Notes under the pieces: generated by a model
The model's database searches: none
What the model was told of the DNA's origin: nothing
What the model saw: only the letters and a program-made list of their open reading frames with translations
Program-made: the position numbers and the translations under genes
From: CAVWNR01 sp963756525
Lineage (GTDB): Bacteria; Actinomycetota; Actinomycetes; Mycobacteriales; Jatrophihabitantaceae
Direction of reading: 5' to 3'
Assembly (NCBI GenBank): GCA_963756525.1
Contig: CAVWNR010000006.1
Location: 186,001 to 250,000, forward strand
DNA: 64,000 nucleotides
In this document: positions 1-7,922 of the stretch, piece after piece
Numbering within the stretch: position 1 is the first letter of the stretch
Layout: each line of letters starts with the position of its first letter

Positions 1-735
1 GTGCACAAGCGGTTCGGGTCGCTGGAAGTCCTCAAGGGCATCGACCTGCAGGTGGCGCCGGGTGAGGTGATGGTGGTCATCGGGCCGTCCGGGTCGGGGA
101 AGTCGACGTTCCTGCGCTGTATCAACCACCTGGAGAAGATCGACGCCGGGCGGCTCTACGTCGACGGCGAGCTGGTCGGATACCGCCAGCGCGGCGACAA
201 GCTGCAGGAGCTCAAGGACTCCGAGGTCTGCCGCAAGCGCGCCGAGATCGGCATGGTGTTCCAGCGGTTCAACCTCTTCCCGCACATGACCGCGCTGGAG
301 AACGTCGTAGAGGCGCCGGTCGGCGTCAAGCGCGAGGGCAGGTCCGCCGCCACCGAACGGGGCCGCAAGCTGCTCGACCGGGTCGGCCTGTCGGACAAGT
401 GCGACGCCTATCCCAGCCAACTCTCCGGCGGACAGCAGCAGCGGGTGGCCATCGCCCGCGCGCTGGCCATGCAGCCCAAGCTGATGCTCTTCGACGAGCC
501 CACGTCCGCGCTCGACCCGGAACTGGTCGGCGACGTGCTCGACGTCATGCGCGGGCTCGCCCTCGACGGGATGACGATGATCGTGGTCACCCACGAGATC
601 GGCTTCGCCCGCGAGGTCGGCGATTCGCTGGTCTTCATGGACGGCGGCGTCGTCGTCGAGGCCGGCCATCCGCGCGAGGTGATCAGCAAGCCGCAGCACG
701 AACGGACCAAAGCCTTCCTGTCGAAGGTGCTGTGA
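1..735 (+). CDS. Amino-acid ABC transporter ATP-binding protein (5' truncated by window)
   Basis: This is the ATPase subunit of a polar amino-acid importer of the GlnQ/HisP type; it powers uptake at the inner face of the membrane. Visible motifs are Walker A GPSGSGKST at residues 28-36, the Q-loop phenylalanine-rich stretch MVFQRFNLFPHMT, signature LSGGQQQ near 141-147, Walker B LMLFDEP near 161-167 and an H-loop VTHE. The frame is open at base 1 and begins at HKRFG, whereas family members carry about 6-10 residues before this (typically ending ...VHKRFG), so the true start lies outside the window. Partner permease and binding protein are presumably upstream. The stop is bridged by a tiny frame to the next oxidase gene, suggesting one transcript. 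Substrate cannot be told from sequence. Confidence 0.95.
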   Translation: MHKRFGSLEVLKGIDLQVAPGEVMVVIGPSGSGKSTFLRCINHLEKIDAGRLYVDGELVGYRQRGDKLQELKDSEVCRKRAEIGMVFQRFNLFPHMTALENVVEAPVGVKREGRSAATERGRKLLDRVGLSDKCDAYPSQLSGGQQQRVAIARALAMQPKLMLFDEPTSALDPELVGDVLDVMRGLALDGMTMIVVTHEIGFAREVGDSLVFMDGGVVVEAGHPREVISKPQHERTKAFLSKVL

Positions 736-746
736 TCGCTGCATGA
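732..746 (+). promoter_or_regulatory. Four-codon bridging micro-ORF
   Basis: GTG ATC GCT GCA TGA. The GTG overlaps the stop of the ABC gene (GTGA) and the TGA overlaps the ATG of the oxidase gene (ATGA), so a terminating ribosome could step through it into the next gene. It is one of several such bridges in this window. The arrangement is seen directly; translation is inference. Confidence 0.35.
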
Positions 747-1900
747 GCGAGGTCGGCTGGGATGACGACCCGGTGGTGGCGTCGTGGCCCGGGCTGCCGC
801 AGTTGCCGGCGGATCGCACCGCGGACGTCTGCGTGGTGGGGCTCGGCGCGTCCGGGCTGGCGGCGGTCGAGGCGCTGGCCGAACGCGGCGCGTCGGTGAT
901 CGGTGTCGACGCGGGGCGTGTTGCGGCGGGCGCGGCCGGCCGCAACGGCGGCTTGCTGATCGCCGGGCCGTCCGCCCACCTGCACACGGCGATCGACTGC
1001 TGGGGCGCGGAGGCCGCGGTGGGGCTGTATCGGGAAACCCTCGCCGAGCTGGACCGGGTGGCCGCGCTGCTGGGGGAAGAGGTCGTGCGGCGGGTCGGCT
1101 CGATCCGGCTGGCCGGCCTGCCGGGGGAACCGGTCGACGACGTCGAGGCGATGGATCGCGACGCCGAGCTGGACGACTGCGCGGCGCATGCGGACGCGCT
1201 GCGCGAACATGGCATCGCGGTGCAGGAGTACGACGGCGAACTCGGCCGCGGCCTGTTCCTGCCGGACGACGCGGCGATGAACCCCGCGCGCCGGGCGCTG
1301 GGGCTGGCCGCGGCGCTCGCCGGCCGGGCCGAGCTGCACGAGCACACGCCGGCGCTGCGGGTCGAGCCCGGCCGTGTCGTTACCGAGCCCGGTGTGGTCA
1401 GTGCCGGGCGGGTGATCGTCGCGATCGACGGGGGCCTGCAGCAGCTGCTCCCGCAGCTGGCCGACCGGGTGTGGACGGCGCGGCTGCAGATGCTCGCCAC
1501 CGAACCGGTGCCGCCCCGGCTGCCCTGCCCGGTGTACGGCCGCTGGGGCTACGACTACGGGCAGCAGGATCCGGGCGGCCGCATCTACGTCGGTGGTGGG
1601 CGCGACCGCTTCCTCGACACCGAGTGGACCGCCGACGCGACGCCCACCGCGCCCGTCCAGGCGTGGGTCGAGCAGGTGGCGACGCGGATGGCCGGCTGCC
1701 CGGTTTCGATAACGCACCGCTGGGCCGCCTCGGTGAGCTTCACCAGCGACGGGCGGCCGCTGTGCACCGAGGTCCTGCCCGGCGTCGTCGCGGTCGGCGG
1801 CTACAACGGCACCGGCAACCTGGTCGGCCCGATCGCCGCCCGCGCCGCCGTCGCCCGTGCGCTCGACGGCACGCCACCCCCGCCCTACCTCGCCCAGTGA
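743..1900 (+). CDS. FAD-dependent amine/amino-acid oxidase, DAO (OrdL/PuuB-like) family
   Basis: A 385-residue flavoprotein of the D-amino-acid oxidase superfamily that oxidises a C-N bond of an amino acid or gamma-glutamyl amine and reduces FAD. The dinucleotide-binding fingerprint GLGASG is at residues 33-38, followed by the AAGRNGG segment (64-70) typical of the OrdL/PuuB branch. A C-terminal VGGYNGTGN segment closes the FAD site. Length is normal for a compact family member. The ATG start is 7 nt after the ABC-transporter stop and coupled by a small bridging frame, so the oxidase probably acts on the imported compound. The substrate is not identifiable; glycine, sarcosine or gamma-glutamylputrescine oxidation are all possible. 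Confidence 0.85.
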   Translation: MSEVGWDDDPVVASWPGLPQLPADRTADVCVVGLGASGLAAVEALAERGASVIGVDAGRVAAGAAGRNGGLLIAGPSAHLHTAIDCWGAEAAVGLYRETLAELDRVAALLGEEVVRRVGSIRLAGLPGEPVDDVEAMDRDAELDDCAAHADALREHGIAVQEYDGELGRGLFLPDDAAMNPARRALGLAAALAGRAELHEHTPALRVEPGRVVTEPGVVSAGRVIVAIDGGLQQLLPQLADRVWTARLQMLATEPVPPRLPCPVYGRWGYDYGQQDPGGRIYVGGGRDRFLDTEWTADATPTAPVQAWVEQVATRMAGCPVSITHRWAASVSFTSDGRPLCTEVLPGVVAVGGYNGTGNLVGPIAARAAVARALDGTPPPPYLAQ

Positions 1901-1906
1901 GCCCCA

Positions 1907-1955
1907 CGATCGGGCAACTTTCGCACCGCCCGGGTCGGAGGAAGTTGCACGATCG
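1907..1955. repeat. 14-bp inverted repeat upstream of the FAD/Fe-S dehydrogenase
   Basis: Left arm CGATCGGGCAACTT (1907-1920) and right arm AAGTTGCACGATCG (1942-1955) are reverse complements with one mismatch; the spacer is 21 bp. It lies in the 69-bp gap before the dehydrogenase GTG. It may be a regulator binding site for the downstream gene or a transcript hairpin; the sequence does not decide. Confidence 0.55.
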
Positions 1956-1969
1956 CGGAGAATGGCGCG

Positions 1970-4768
1970 GTGACCGCCACCGCGACCGACCTCGCCGCCG
2001 AGCTGCGCCGCGCGGGCGTCGTCGAGGTCGACGTCTCGCCGCGGCGGCGGGCCGAGTACTCATCCGACGCGTCGAACTACCGTCTGGTGCCGACGGCGGT
2101 CGGGTTTCCCCGGCATGCCGACGAGGTGGTGGCCGCGCTCGCCACCTGCCGGGAGCTCGGCGTGCCGTTGACGGCCCGTGGCGCCGGCACGTCGATCGCG
2201 GGGAACGCGGTGGGCAACGGGCTGGTCCTCGACTTCTCCCGGCACCTGAACCGGGTCCTGGGCGTCAGCCCCGAGGCCGGCACCGCGAGCGTCGAACCGG
2301 GCGCGATCCTCGACTCGATCACCGCGGCGGCGGCGCCGCACGGGCTCCGCTTCGGTCCTGACCCGTCCACGCACGCCCGGGCCACCATCGGCGGCTCGCT
2401 GGGTAACAACGCCTGCGGGTCGCGGGCGCTCGCCTACGGCCGCACCGGCGACAACGTCGTCGAGCTGGACGTACTCACCGCGTCCGGGCAGCGACTGACC
2501 GCCGCACCCGGCACTGTTCCGCCCGCTCTGGAGCAGCTGGTCCGTGCGCATCTGGCCCTGATCCGCACCGAGTTCGGCCGATTCCCCCGCCAGGTGTCGG
2601 GGTACTCGATGGAGCGGCTGCTGCCCGAGAACGGCGCGGACCTCGCGAGCTTCCTGGTCGGCACGGAGGGCACGCTCGGCGTGATCCTGCGGGCGAGCGT
2701 CCGGCTCGTCGCGGCACCGGCCGCCACCGCGCTCGCGGTGCTCGGCTACCCGGACCTGCCCGCCGCCTCCGAGGCCGTGCCGGCGTTGCTCCCTCACCGG
2801 CCGGTGGCCCTGGAGGGGTTGGACGCCCGGCTGGTCGACGTGGTGCGCGTCCGTCGTGGGAGGGCTGCGGTACCCGAGCTGCCGCGCGGCGCTGGATGGC
2901 TCTTCGCCGAGACGGCCGGCGGCACCGCCGACGAGGCGCGCGCCGCCGCGGGCAAGCTGATCGCAGACGCCGGCTGCCTCGACTCCCTCGTCGTGGGCGG
3001 CCCGGTCGCCCGGGCGCTGTGGCGCATCCGCGAGGACGGCGCCGGTCTGGGCGGACGCACCCCGGCCGGTGAGCCGGCATGGCCCGGCTGGGAGGACGCC
3101 GCCGTGCCACCCGATCGGCTCGCCGCCTACCTGCGGGAGTTCCAGGCGCTGCTGCGCCAGCACCGCCTCGACGGGCTCATGTACGGCCACTTCGGCGACG
3201 GCTGCCTGCATGCCCGCATCGACTTCCCGCTGCGCAGCCATCCTGGTGCCCTGCGGGCGTTCGTCACCGACGCGGCGGACCTGGTCGCCCGGCACGGCGG
3301 ATCGCTCTCCGGCGAGCACGGCGACGGGCGGGCTCGCGGTGAGCTCCTCAGCCGCATGTACAGCCCCGACGCGATAAGCCTGTTCTGCGCGGTGAAGCAC
3401 ATCTTCGACCCGGACGACCTGCTCAACCCTGGCGTGATCGCGGCACCGGCGCCGCTGGACGCCGACCTGCGCGTCCCGGCCGCCAAGCCGCTCACCCGCC
3501 GGCTCGGTTTCGCCTACCCGCACGACCGCGAGGATCTCGCCGAGGCCGTGCACCGCTGCGTCGGCGTCGGTAAGTGCCGCGCTGACAGCACCGCGGCCGG
3601 CGGCGTGATGTGCCCGTCCTACCTCGCCACCCGCGACGAGAAGGACTCCACCCGCGGGCGGGCGCGGGTGCTGCAGGAACTGGCCAACGGGTCGCTGGTC
3701 CGTGACTGGCGGGCACCCGAAATCGTCGAGTCCCTCGAGCTGTGCCTGTCCTGCAAGGGATGCGCGGCCGACTGCCCGGCCGGCGTCGACATGGCGACGT
3801 ACAAGGCCGAGGCCCTCTACCAGCGCTACCGGCGGCGGCCGCGTCCCTCAGCGCATTACGCGCTCGGCTGGCTTCCCCGCTGGGCGCGCCTGGCCTCGCG
3901 CGCGCCGCGGCTGGTCAACGCCGGGCTGGCCAGCCGATCGGTCGCGGCCGCCGGCAAGCGGATCGCCGGCGTCGACCAGCGCCGCCCGCTGCCCCGGTTC
4001 GCGCCGCAGACGTTCCGGCAGTGGTTCGCCGGCCAGGCGCATGAGTCCGGCGCAACACCGGTGCTGCTCTGGGTGGACACGTTCACCGACTACTTCACGC
4101 CGCGCGTCGGCCAGGCCGCGGTCCGGGTGCTCGAGGCGGCCGGCTGCTCCGTCCAGCTGACCGAACGTCCGGTCTGCTGCGGGCTGACGTGGATCTCCAC
4201 CGGTCAGCTTGACGGCGCCCGGCGCCAGCTTCGCCGGTCGCTGGACGCGCTGGAATCCGCGCTGGCCGCGGGCATGCCGGTGGTCGGACTGGAGCCCTCG
4301 TGCACCGCGGTGCTGCGGCGTGACCTCGTGGAACTGCTGTCCGGCGACTCCCGCGCGGCTCGCGTCGCGGCGGCGACCCGCACGCTCGCCGAGCTGCTGC
4401 GCGCGACGCCCGGCTGGCGACCGCCACCACTCAGCGGCGTACGGGGCGTCGCGCAACCACACTGCCACCAGCACGCCGTCCTCGGCTGGGACGCCGACGC
4501 GGCGCTGCTGCGCGACGCCGGCGCCGCCGTCGACCCGGTCGGCGGATGCTGCGGGCTGGCCGGCAACTTCGGTGTCGAGCGCGGGCACTACGAGATTTCC
4601 GTCGCCGTCGCCGAGACCGCGCTGCTGCCGGCGCTGCGCGCCCGACCGGCGGAGGACATCGTGCTGGCCGACGGATTCTCCTGCCGCACCCAGCTGGAGC
4701 AGCTGGCGGGTCGGCGCGGACTGCACCTCGCCGAGCTGCTCGCCGACCACCTGGGCGGACGCTCGTGA
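1970..4768 (+). CDS. FAD-linked oxidase fused to Fe-S/CCG domains (D-2-hydroxyacid dehydrogenase, GlcD-GlcF/YdiJ type)
   Basis: A 932-residue membrane-associated dehydrogenase that oxidises a D-2-hydroxyacid (D-lactate, glycolate or D-2-hydroxyglutarate) and passes electrons through Fe-S clusters towards quinone. Domains in order: FAD_binding_4 (about 30-220, with GAGTSIAGNAVG and DPSTHARATIGG), FAD-oxidase C-terminal domain (about 245-490), a 4Fe-4S ferredoxin region with CVGVGKC at 530-536 and CLSCKGCAADC at 592-602, and two CCG heterodisulfide-reductase-like domains (CCGLTW near 735, CCGLAGNFG near 860). This single-chain fusion is common in actinobacteria. GTG is chosen as start because the upstream ATG at 1962 reaches a stop after three codons. 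Its stop overlaps the next gene by 4 nt. Exact substrate is uncertain. Confidence 0.9.
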   Translation: MTATATDLAAELRRAGVVEVDVSPRRRAEYSSDASNYRLVPTAVGFPRHADEVVAALATCRELGVPLTARGAGTSIAGNAVGNGLVLDFSRHLNRVLGVSPEAGTASVEPGAILDSITAAAAPHGLRFGPDPSTHARATIGGSLGNNACGSRALAYGRTGDNVVELDVLTASGQRLTAAPGTVPPALEQLVRAHLALIRTEFGRFPRQVSGYSMERLLPENGADLASFLVGTEGTLGVILRASVRLVAAPAATALAVLGYPDLPAASEAVPALLPHRPVALEGLDARLVDVVRVRRGRAAVPELPRGAGWLFAETAGGTADEARAAAGKLIADAGCLDSLVVGGPVARALWRIREDGAGLGGRTPAGEPAWPGWEDAAVPPDRLAAYLREFQALLRQHRLDGLMYGHFGDGCLHARIDFPLRSHPGALRAFVTDAADLVARHGGSLSGEHGDGRARGELLSRMYSPDAISLFCAVKHIFDPDDLLNPGVIAAPAPLDADLRVPAAKPLTRRLGFAYPHDREDLAEAVHRCVGVGKCRADSTAAGGVMCPSYLATRDEKDSTRGRARVLQELANGSLVRDWRAPEIVESLELCLSCKGCAADCPAGVDMATYKAEALYQRYRRRPRPSAHYALGWLPRWARLASRAPRLVNAGLASRSVAAAGKRIAGVDQRRPLPRFAPQTFRQWFAGQAHESGATPVLLWVDTFTDYFTPRVGQAAVRVLEAAGCSVQLTERPVCCGLTWISTGQLDGARRQLRRSLDALESALAAGMPVVGLEPSCTAVLRRDLVELLSGDSRAARVAAATRTLAELLRATPGWRPPPLSGVRGVAQPHCHQHAVLGWDADAALLRDAGAAVDPVGGCCGLAGNFGVERGHYEISVAVAETALLPALRARPAEDIVLADGFSCRTQLEQLAGRRGLHLAELLADHLGGRS

Positions 4769-5856
4769 GCGGGCAAGCGTTCGTGCCGCCGCCGTACCCG
4801 TACGAGCGGCTCGGCGAGGTCGCCGAGCTCGCCGCCGCGCACGACGGCGGGGCGGTCGACCTGTCGATCGGCACGCCGTGCGATCCTGCGCCGGCCGCGG
4901 TGATCGCGGCGCTGTCCAGCGCCGACGGCGCCCGGGGCTACCCGCCGTCGATCGGCACACCGGCGTTCCGGGACGCGGCCGCGCAGTGGATCCACCGCCG
5001 ACTCGGCGCGACGGTGGATCCGCGCACGCAACTCGCCGCCTGCGTCGGCACCAAGGAGTTCGTCGCGTCCGTGCCGCAGTACCTCAAGCTGCGCGAACCG
5101 TCACGCGACACGGTGCTCTACCCGGCGATCAGCTATCCCACCTACGAGATGGGAGCGGTGCTCGCCGGCTGCCGCGCGGTGCCGTACGCGGATCTCGACG
5201 AGATCGGCGAGACCGACGCCGCGCGGGCGCTGTGCCTCTGGGCCAACTCGCCGGGCAATCCCACCGGTGAATTGCATGATCTCGGTGCCGCCGCGGAGTG
5301 GGGACGGCTGCGCGGTATTCCGGTGCTCTCCGACGAGTGCTACGCCGAGTTCACCTGGAACGGTGCACCGGCAACCATCCTGACGGCGGGTGTATCGGGC
5401 GTGCTCGCGGTGCACTCACTATCCAAGCGAGACAACTTCGCCGGCGCGCGGATCGGCTTCTACGCAGGGGATCCCGGGCTCGTGCATTACCTTCGGGAGG
5501 TGCGCAAGCACGCGGGGCTCATGCCGCCCGGCCCGGTGCAGGCGGCGGCGGTCCTTGCGCTCGGCGACGACGCGCACGTCGACGCGCAGCGCGAGCGGTA
5601 CCTGCGCCGGCTGCAGCGGCTGCGCGAGATCCTGCACTGTGCCGGCTACGCGGCGCCGATGCCGTCGGGCGCGTTCTACCTTTGGGTCCGTGCCCCCGAC
5701 GGCGCCTGGGCTGCCGCCCATGATCTGGCGCGCCAGGCGGGGATCATCGTCTCGCCCGGCGAGTTCTACGGCCCGACCGCGACCGGGCACTTCCGGGTCG
5801 CTGCCGTGGCGCCCGACGACCGGATCGAACTGGTCGCGGCGCGCGTCGGGGCGTGA
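4765..5856 (+). CDS. dapC: Class I/II aminotransferase, DapC-like (succinyldiaminopimelate aminotransferase)
   Basis: A 363-residue PLP aminotransferase resembling actinobacterial DapC, which makes N-succinyl-LL-2,6-diaminopimelate for lysine and peptidoglycan synthesis. Key features are the N-terminal DLSIGTPCDPAP segment, WANSPGNPTG, LSDECYAEF, and SLSKRDNFAGAR with the Schiff-base lysine at residue 221, plus C-terminal GEFYGPTATGHFRVA with the carboxylate-binding Arg. The GTG start overlaps the upstream stop as GTGA, so translation is coupled. Placement behind amino-acid import and oxidation genes would also suit a catabolic transaminase; sequence resemblance favours the DapC family, but substrate is not proven. 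Confidence 0.82.
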   Translation: MSGQAFVPPPYPYERLGEVAELAAAHDGGAVDLSIGTPCDPAPAAVIAALSSADGARGYPPSIGTPAFRDAAAQWIHRRLGATVDPRTQLAACVGTKEFVASVPQYLKLREPSRDTVLYPAISYPTYEMGAVLAGCRAVPYADLDEIGETDAARALCLWANSPGNPTGELHDLGAAAEWGRLRGIPVLSDECYAEFTWNGAPATILTAGVSGVLAVHSLSKRDNFAGARIGFYAGDPGLVHYLREVRKHAGLMPPGPVQAAAVLALGDDAHVDAQRERYLRRLQRLREILHCAGYAAPMPSGAFYLWVRAPDGAWAAAHDLARQAGIIVSPGEFYGPTATGHFRVAAVAPDDRIELVAARVGA

Positions 5857-5930
5857 CTAGTCCTGGCGCCGTCCGCGCAGGGCACGATAGGAATGCCAGC
5901 AAGCACCGCGACGAGGCCCCGGAGGCAGTG

Positions 5931-6287
5931 ATGGGTGTATTCGACGATCTCAAGCAGAAGGCCGAGGAGCTCAGCAAGAAGGTCAAGCCGATGGCCGACG
6001 ACTTGGCGAAGAAGGTCAAGCCGATGGCAGAGGACCTGAGGGAGAAGGCCAAGCCGATGGCAGAGACGGTCAAGGACAAGGCCGGCCAGTTCGGCGAGAC
6101 GGTGCGGACCAAGGCGGAGGACGTCACGGAGGGCTTCCGCCAGGGTGCCAAGGACGACGAGTCGGCCACGCCGCCCACGCCCCCAACGCCGCTGACCACC
6201 CCGCCGGCCGCGCCGCCCACCACACCGCCGGCCACACCGCCGGCCACACCGCCGGTCACCGAGCCGCCGCCAACCAGCCAGCCCTAA
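5931..6287 (+). CDS. Small repetitive coiled-coil protein, Rv0909-type antitoxin-like
   Basis: 118 residues. The N-terminus MGVFDDLKQKAEEL matches the small actinobacterial Rv0909/MT0933-type antitoxin family, but no toxin gene lies beside it, so the antitoxin role is doubtful. Residues 15-60 hold three imperfect 12-residue Lys/Met/Pro repeats (KKVKPMADDLAK, KKVKPMAEDLRE, EKAKPMAETVKD), also visible as DNA repeats from about 5968. The tail (about 80-118) is only Pro and Thr built from ATPPxTPP units, with 12-bp DNA repeats near 6217-6260. ATG is preceded by GGAGG at 5921-5925. The amphipathic helix plus Pro-rich tail would also fit a late-embryogenesis-like or apolipoprotein-like stress protein. 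Confidence 0.7.
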   Translation: MGVFDDLKQKAEELSKKVKPMADDLAKKVKPMAEDLREKAKPMAETVKDKAGQFGETVRTKAEDVTEGFRQGAKDDESATPPTPPTPLTTPPAAPPTTPPATPPATPPVTEPPPTSQP

Positions 6288-6305
6288 CCTCAACCCGCGT
6301 CAGGA

Positions 6306-7865
6306 TCAGCCGAACTGGACGCCCTGCGCGAGAGGTAGCTCGCTCGAGTAGTTGATCGTGTTGGTGGTCCGGCGCAGGTAGGCCTTCCACGCGTCCGAAC
6401 CGGATTCCCGCCCGCCGCCGGTCTCCTTCTCGCCGCCGAACGCGCCGCCGATCTCGGCACCCGACGGGCCGATGTTCACGTTCGCGATCCCGCAGTCCGA
6501 GCCGTCGGGCGCGAGGAACCGCTCGGCTTCGCGCAGGTTCAGCGTGAAGATCGACGAGGAGAGCCCTTGCGGGACGTCGTTGTGCAGCGCGAGCGCCTCG
6601 TCGAAGTCGGCTGCCTCCGACGAAGGTTGCGAGCCCGCGCTGCCGTAGGTCAGCACGTACAGGATCGGCGCGAACGTCTCGCTGCGCACGATGTCGGTCT
6701 GCGCCGGCATGCACACCAGCGCGGGGCGCACGTAGTACGCGTCGGGAGCCTCGTCGGTGAGCACCCGCTGGCCGCCGACGACGACCTCACCGCCGTCGGC
6801 GGCTGCCTTGTCCAGCGCGGTCGCGAAACCCTCGTAGCTTCGGGCGTCGATCAGCGGGCCGACCAGCGTGCCGTCCTCGAGTGGCGAGCCGATCGGCAGC
6901 GTCTCGAAGGCCGCCTTGATCCGCGCGACGAGTTCGTCGGCGATCGACTCGTGGGCGATGACCCGGCGCAGTGTCGTGCAGCGCTGCCCGGCCGTCCCCG
7001 CAGCGGAGAAGACGATGCCGCGAACGGCAAGGTCCAGGTCGGCCGACGGTGCGACGATCGCCGCGTTGTTGCCCCCGAGTTCGAGCAGCAGGCGGCCGAA
7101 CCGGCCGGCTACGCGCGGCGCGATCGCACGGCCCATCCGGGTCGAACCGGTGGCGCTGACCAGGGCAACCCGCGGGTCGTCGACCAGTGCCTCTCCGACG
7201 TCCGCGCCGCCGAGGACGAGGGAGGAGACCGCCGCGGGCGCGCCGACGCGACGGGCTGCCTCGGCGACGAGCGCCTGACAGGCAAGCGCGGTCAGCAGTG
7301 TCTTCTCCGACGGCTTCCACACGACCGGGTCGCCGCAGACGAACGCGAGCGCGCAGTTCCACGACCAGACGGCGACGGGGAAGTTGAACGCGCTGATGAC
7401 GCCGACGACACCCAGTGGGTGCCACTGCTCCATCATCCGATGGCCGGGTCGCTCAGAGGCGATGGTCAGGCCGAACAGTTGGCGGGACAGGCCCACCCCG
7501 AGGTCGCAGATGTCGATCATTTCCTGGACCTCGCCCAGGCCTTCCGAGCGGATCTTCCCGGCCTCGATCGATACCAGCGTGCCGAGGTCGGTCTTGTGCT
7601 CGCGGAGCAGGTTGCCCAGCTCGCGGACCAGCTGACCCCGCACCGGCGCCGGAACGGTCCGCCAGGTCAGGAACGCCTCGTGTGCCCGTCCGACGATCTC
7701 GTCGACATCCGACGGCGTGTGACCTTTCACCCGTGCGATCTGCCCCCCGGTGACGGGGGAATGCACCGCGAGGTCCCCGCCCTCGAGCGCAGCCGGGTCG
7801 ACGCCCAGGCGGCTCAGGATCGCGGCGGTCTCTTGCTTCAGCTCAGCCTGGCTGGGGACTGTCAT
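6306..7865 (-). CDS. Aldehyde dehydrogenase, ALDH7 family (aminoadipate-semialdehyde/piperideine-6-carboxylate dehydrogenase)
   Basis: A 519-residue NAD(P)-dependent aldehyde dehydrogenase. Similarity is to ALDH7A1/AmaB/Pcd, which oxidise alpha-aminoadipate semialdehyde in lysine breakdown. Visible: NAD-binding VVWKPSEKT, catalytic Glu in LLLELGGNNAAIV, catalytic Cys in GQRCTTLRR, and the C-terminal IGGAFGGEKETGGGRESGSDAWK block that is characteristic of ALDH7. An in-frame GTG exists two codons upstream, but the ATG has the better spaced GAGAGG. It is transcribed away from a LysR regulator 57 bp off, the classic arrangement of a LysR-controlled catabolic gene. No lysine aminotransferase is present in the window. 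Confidence 0.9.
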   Translation of the reverse strand: MTVPSQAELKQETAAILSRLGVDPAALEGGDLAVHSPVTGGQIARVKGHTPSDVDEIVGRAHEAFLTWRTVPAPVRGQLVRELGNLLREHKTDLGTLVSIEAGKIRSEGLGEVQEMIDICDLGVGLSRQLFGLTIASERPGHRMMEQWHPLGVVGVISAFNFPVAVWSWNCALAFVCGDPVVWKPSEKTLLTALACQALVAEAARRVGAPAAVSSLVLGGADVGEALVDDPRVALVSATGSTRMGRAIAPRVAGRFGRLLLELGGNNAAIVAPSADLDLAVRGIVFSAAGTAGQRCTTLRRVIAHESIADELVARIKAAFETLPIGSPLEDGTLVGPLIDARSYEGFATALDKAAADGGEVVVGGQRVLTDEAPDAYYVRPALVCMPAQTDIVRSETFAPILYVLTYGSAGSQPSSEAADFDEALALHNDVPQGLSSSIFTLNLREAERFLAPDGSDCGIANVNIGPSGAEIGGAFGGEKETGGGRESGSDAWKAYLRRTTNTINYSSELPLAQGVQFG

Positions 7866-7922
7866 GCGCACGGCCTCTCAAAGATTCTAATGGCTACATC
7901 AAGTATGCCGTAAGTTGTCCTT
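7866..7922. promoter_or_regulatory. Divergent promoter region between ALDH7 and lysR genes
   Basis: 57 bp, AT-richer than its surroundings. On the minus strand TAGAAT (7889-7884) is a good -10 for the dehydrogenase. On the plus strand TAAGTT (7911-7916) followed by six bases and the ATG at 7923 would give a leaderless lysR transcript. TAC at 7896-7898 and GTA at 7910-7912 flank the middle as an imperfect dyad that could be a LysR site. Assignment of the operator is tentative. Confidence 0.5.
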
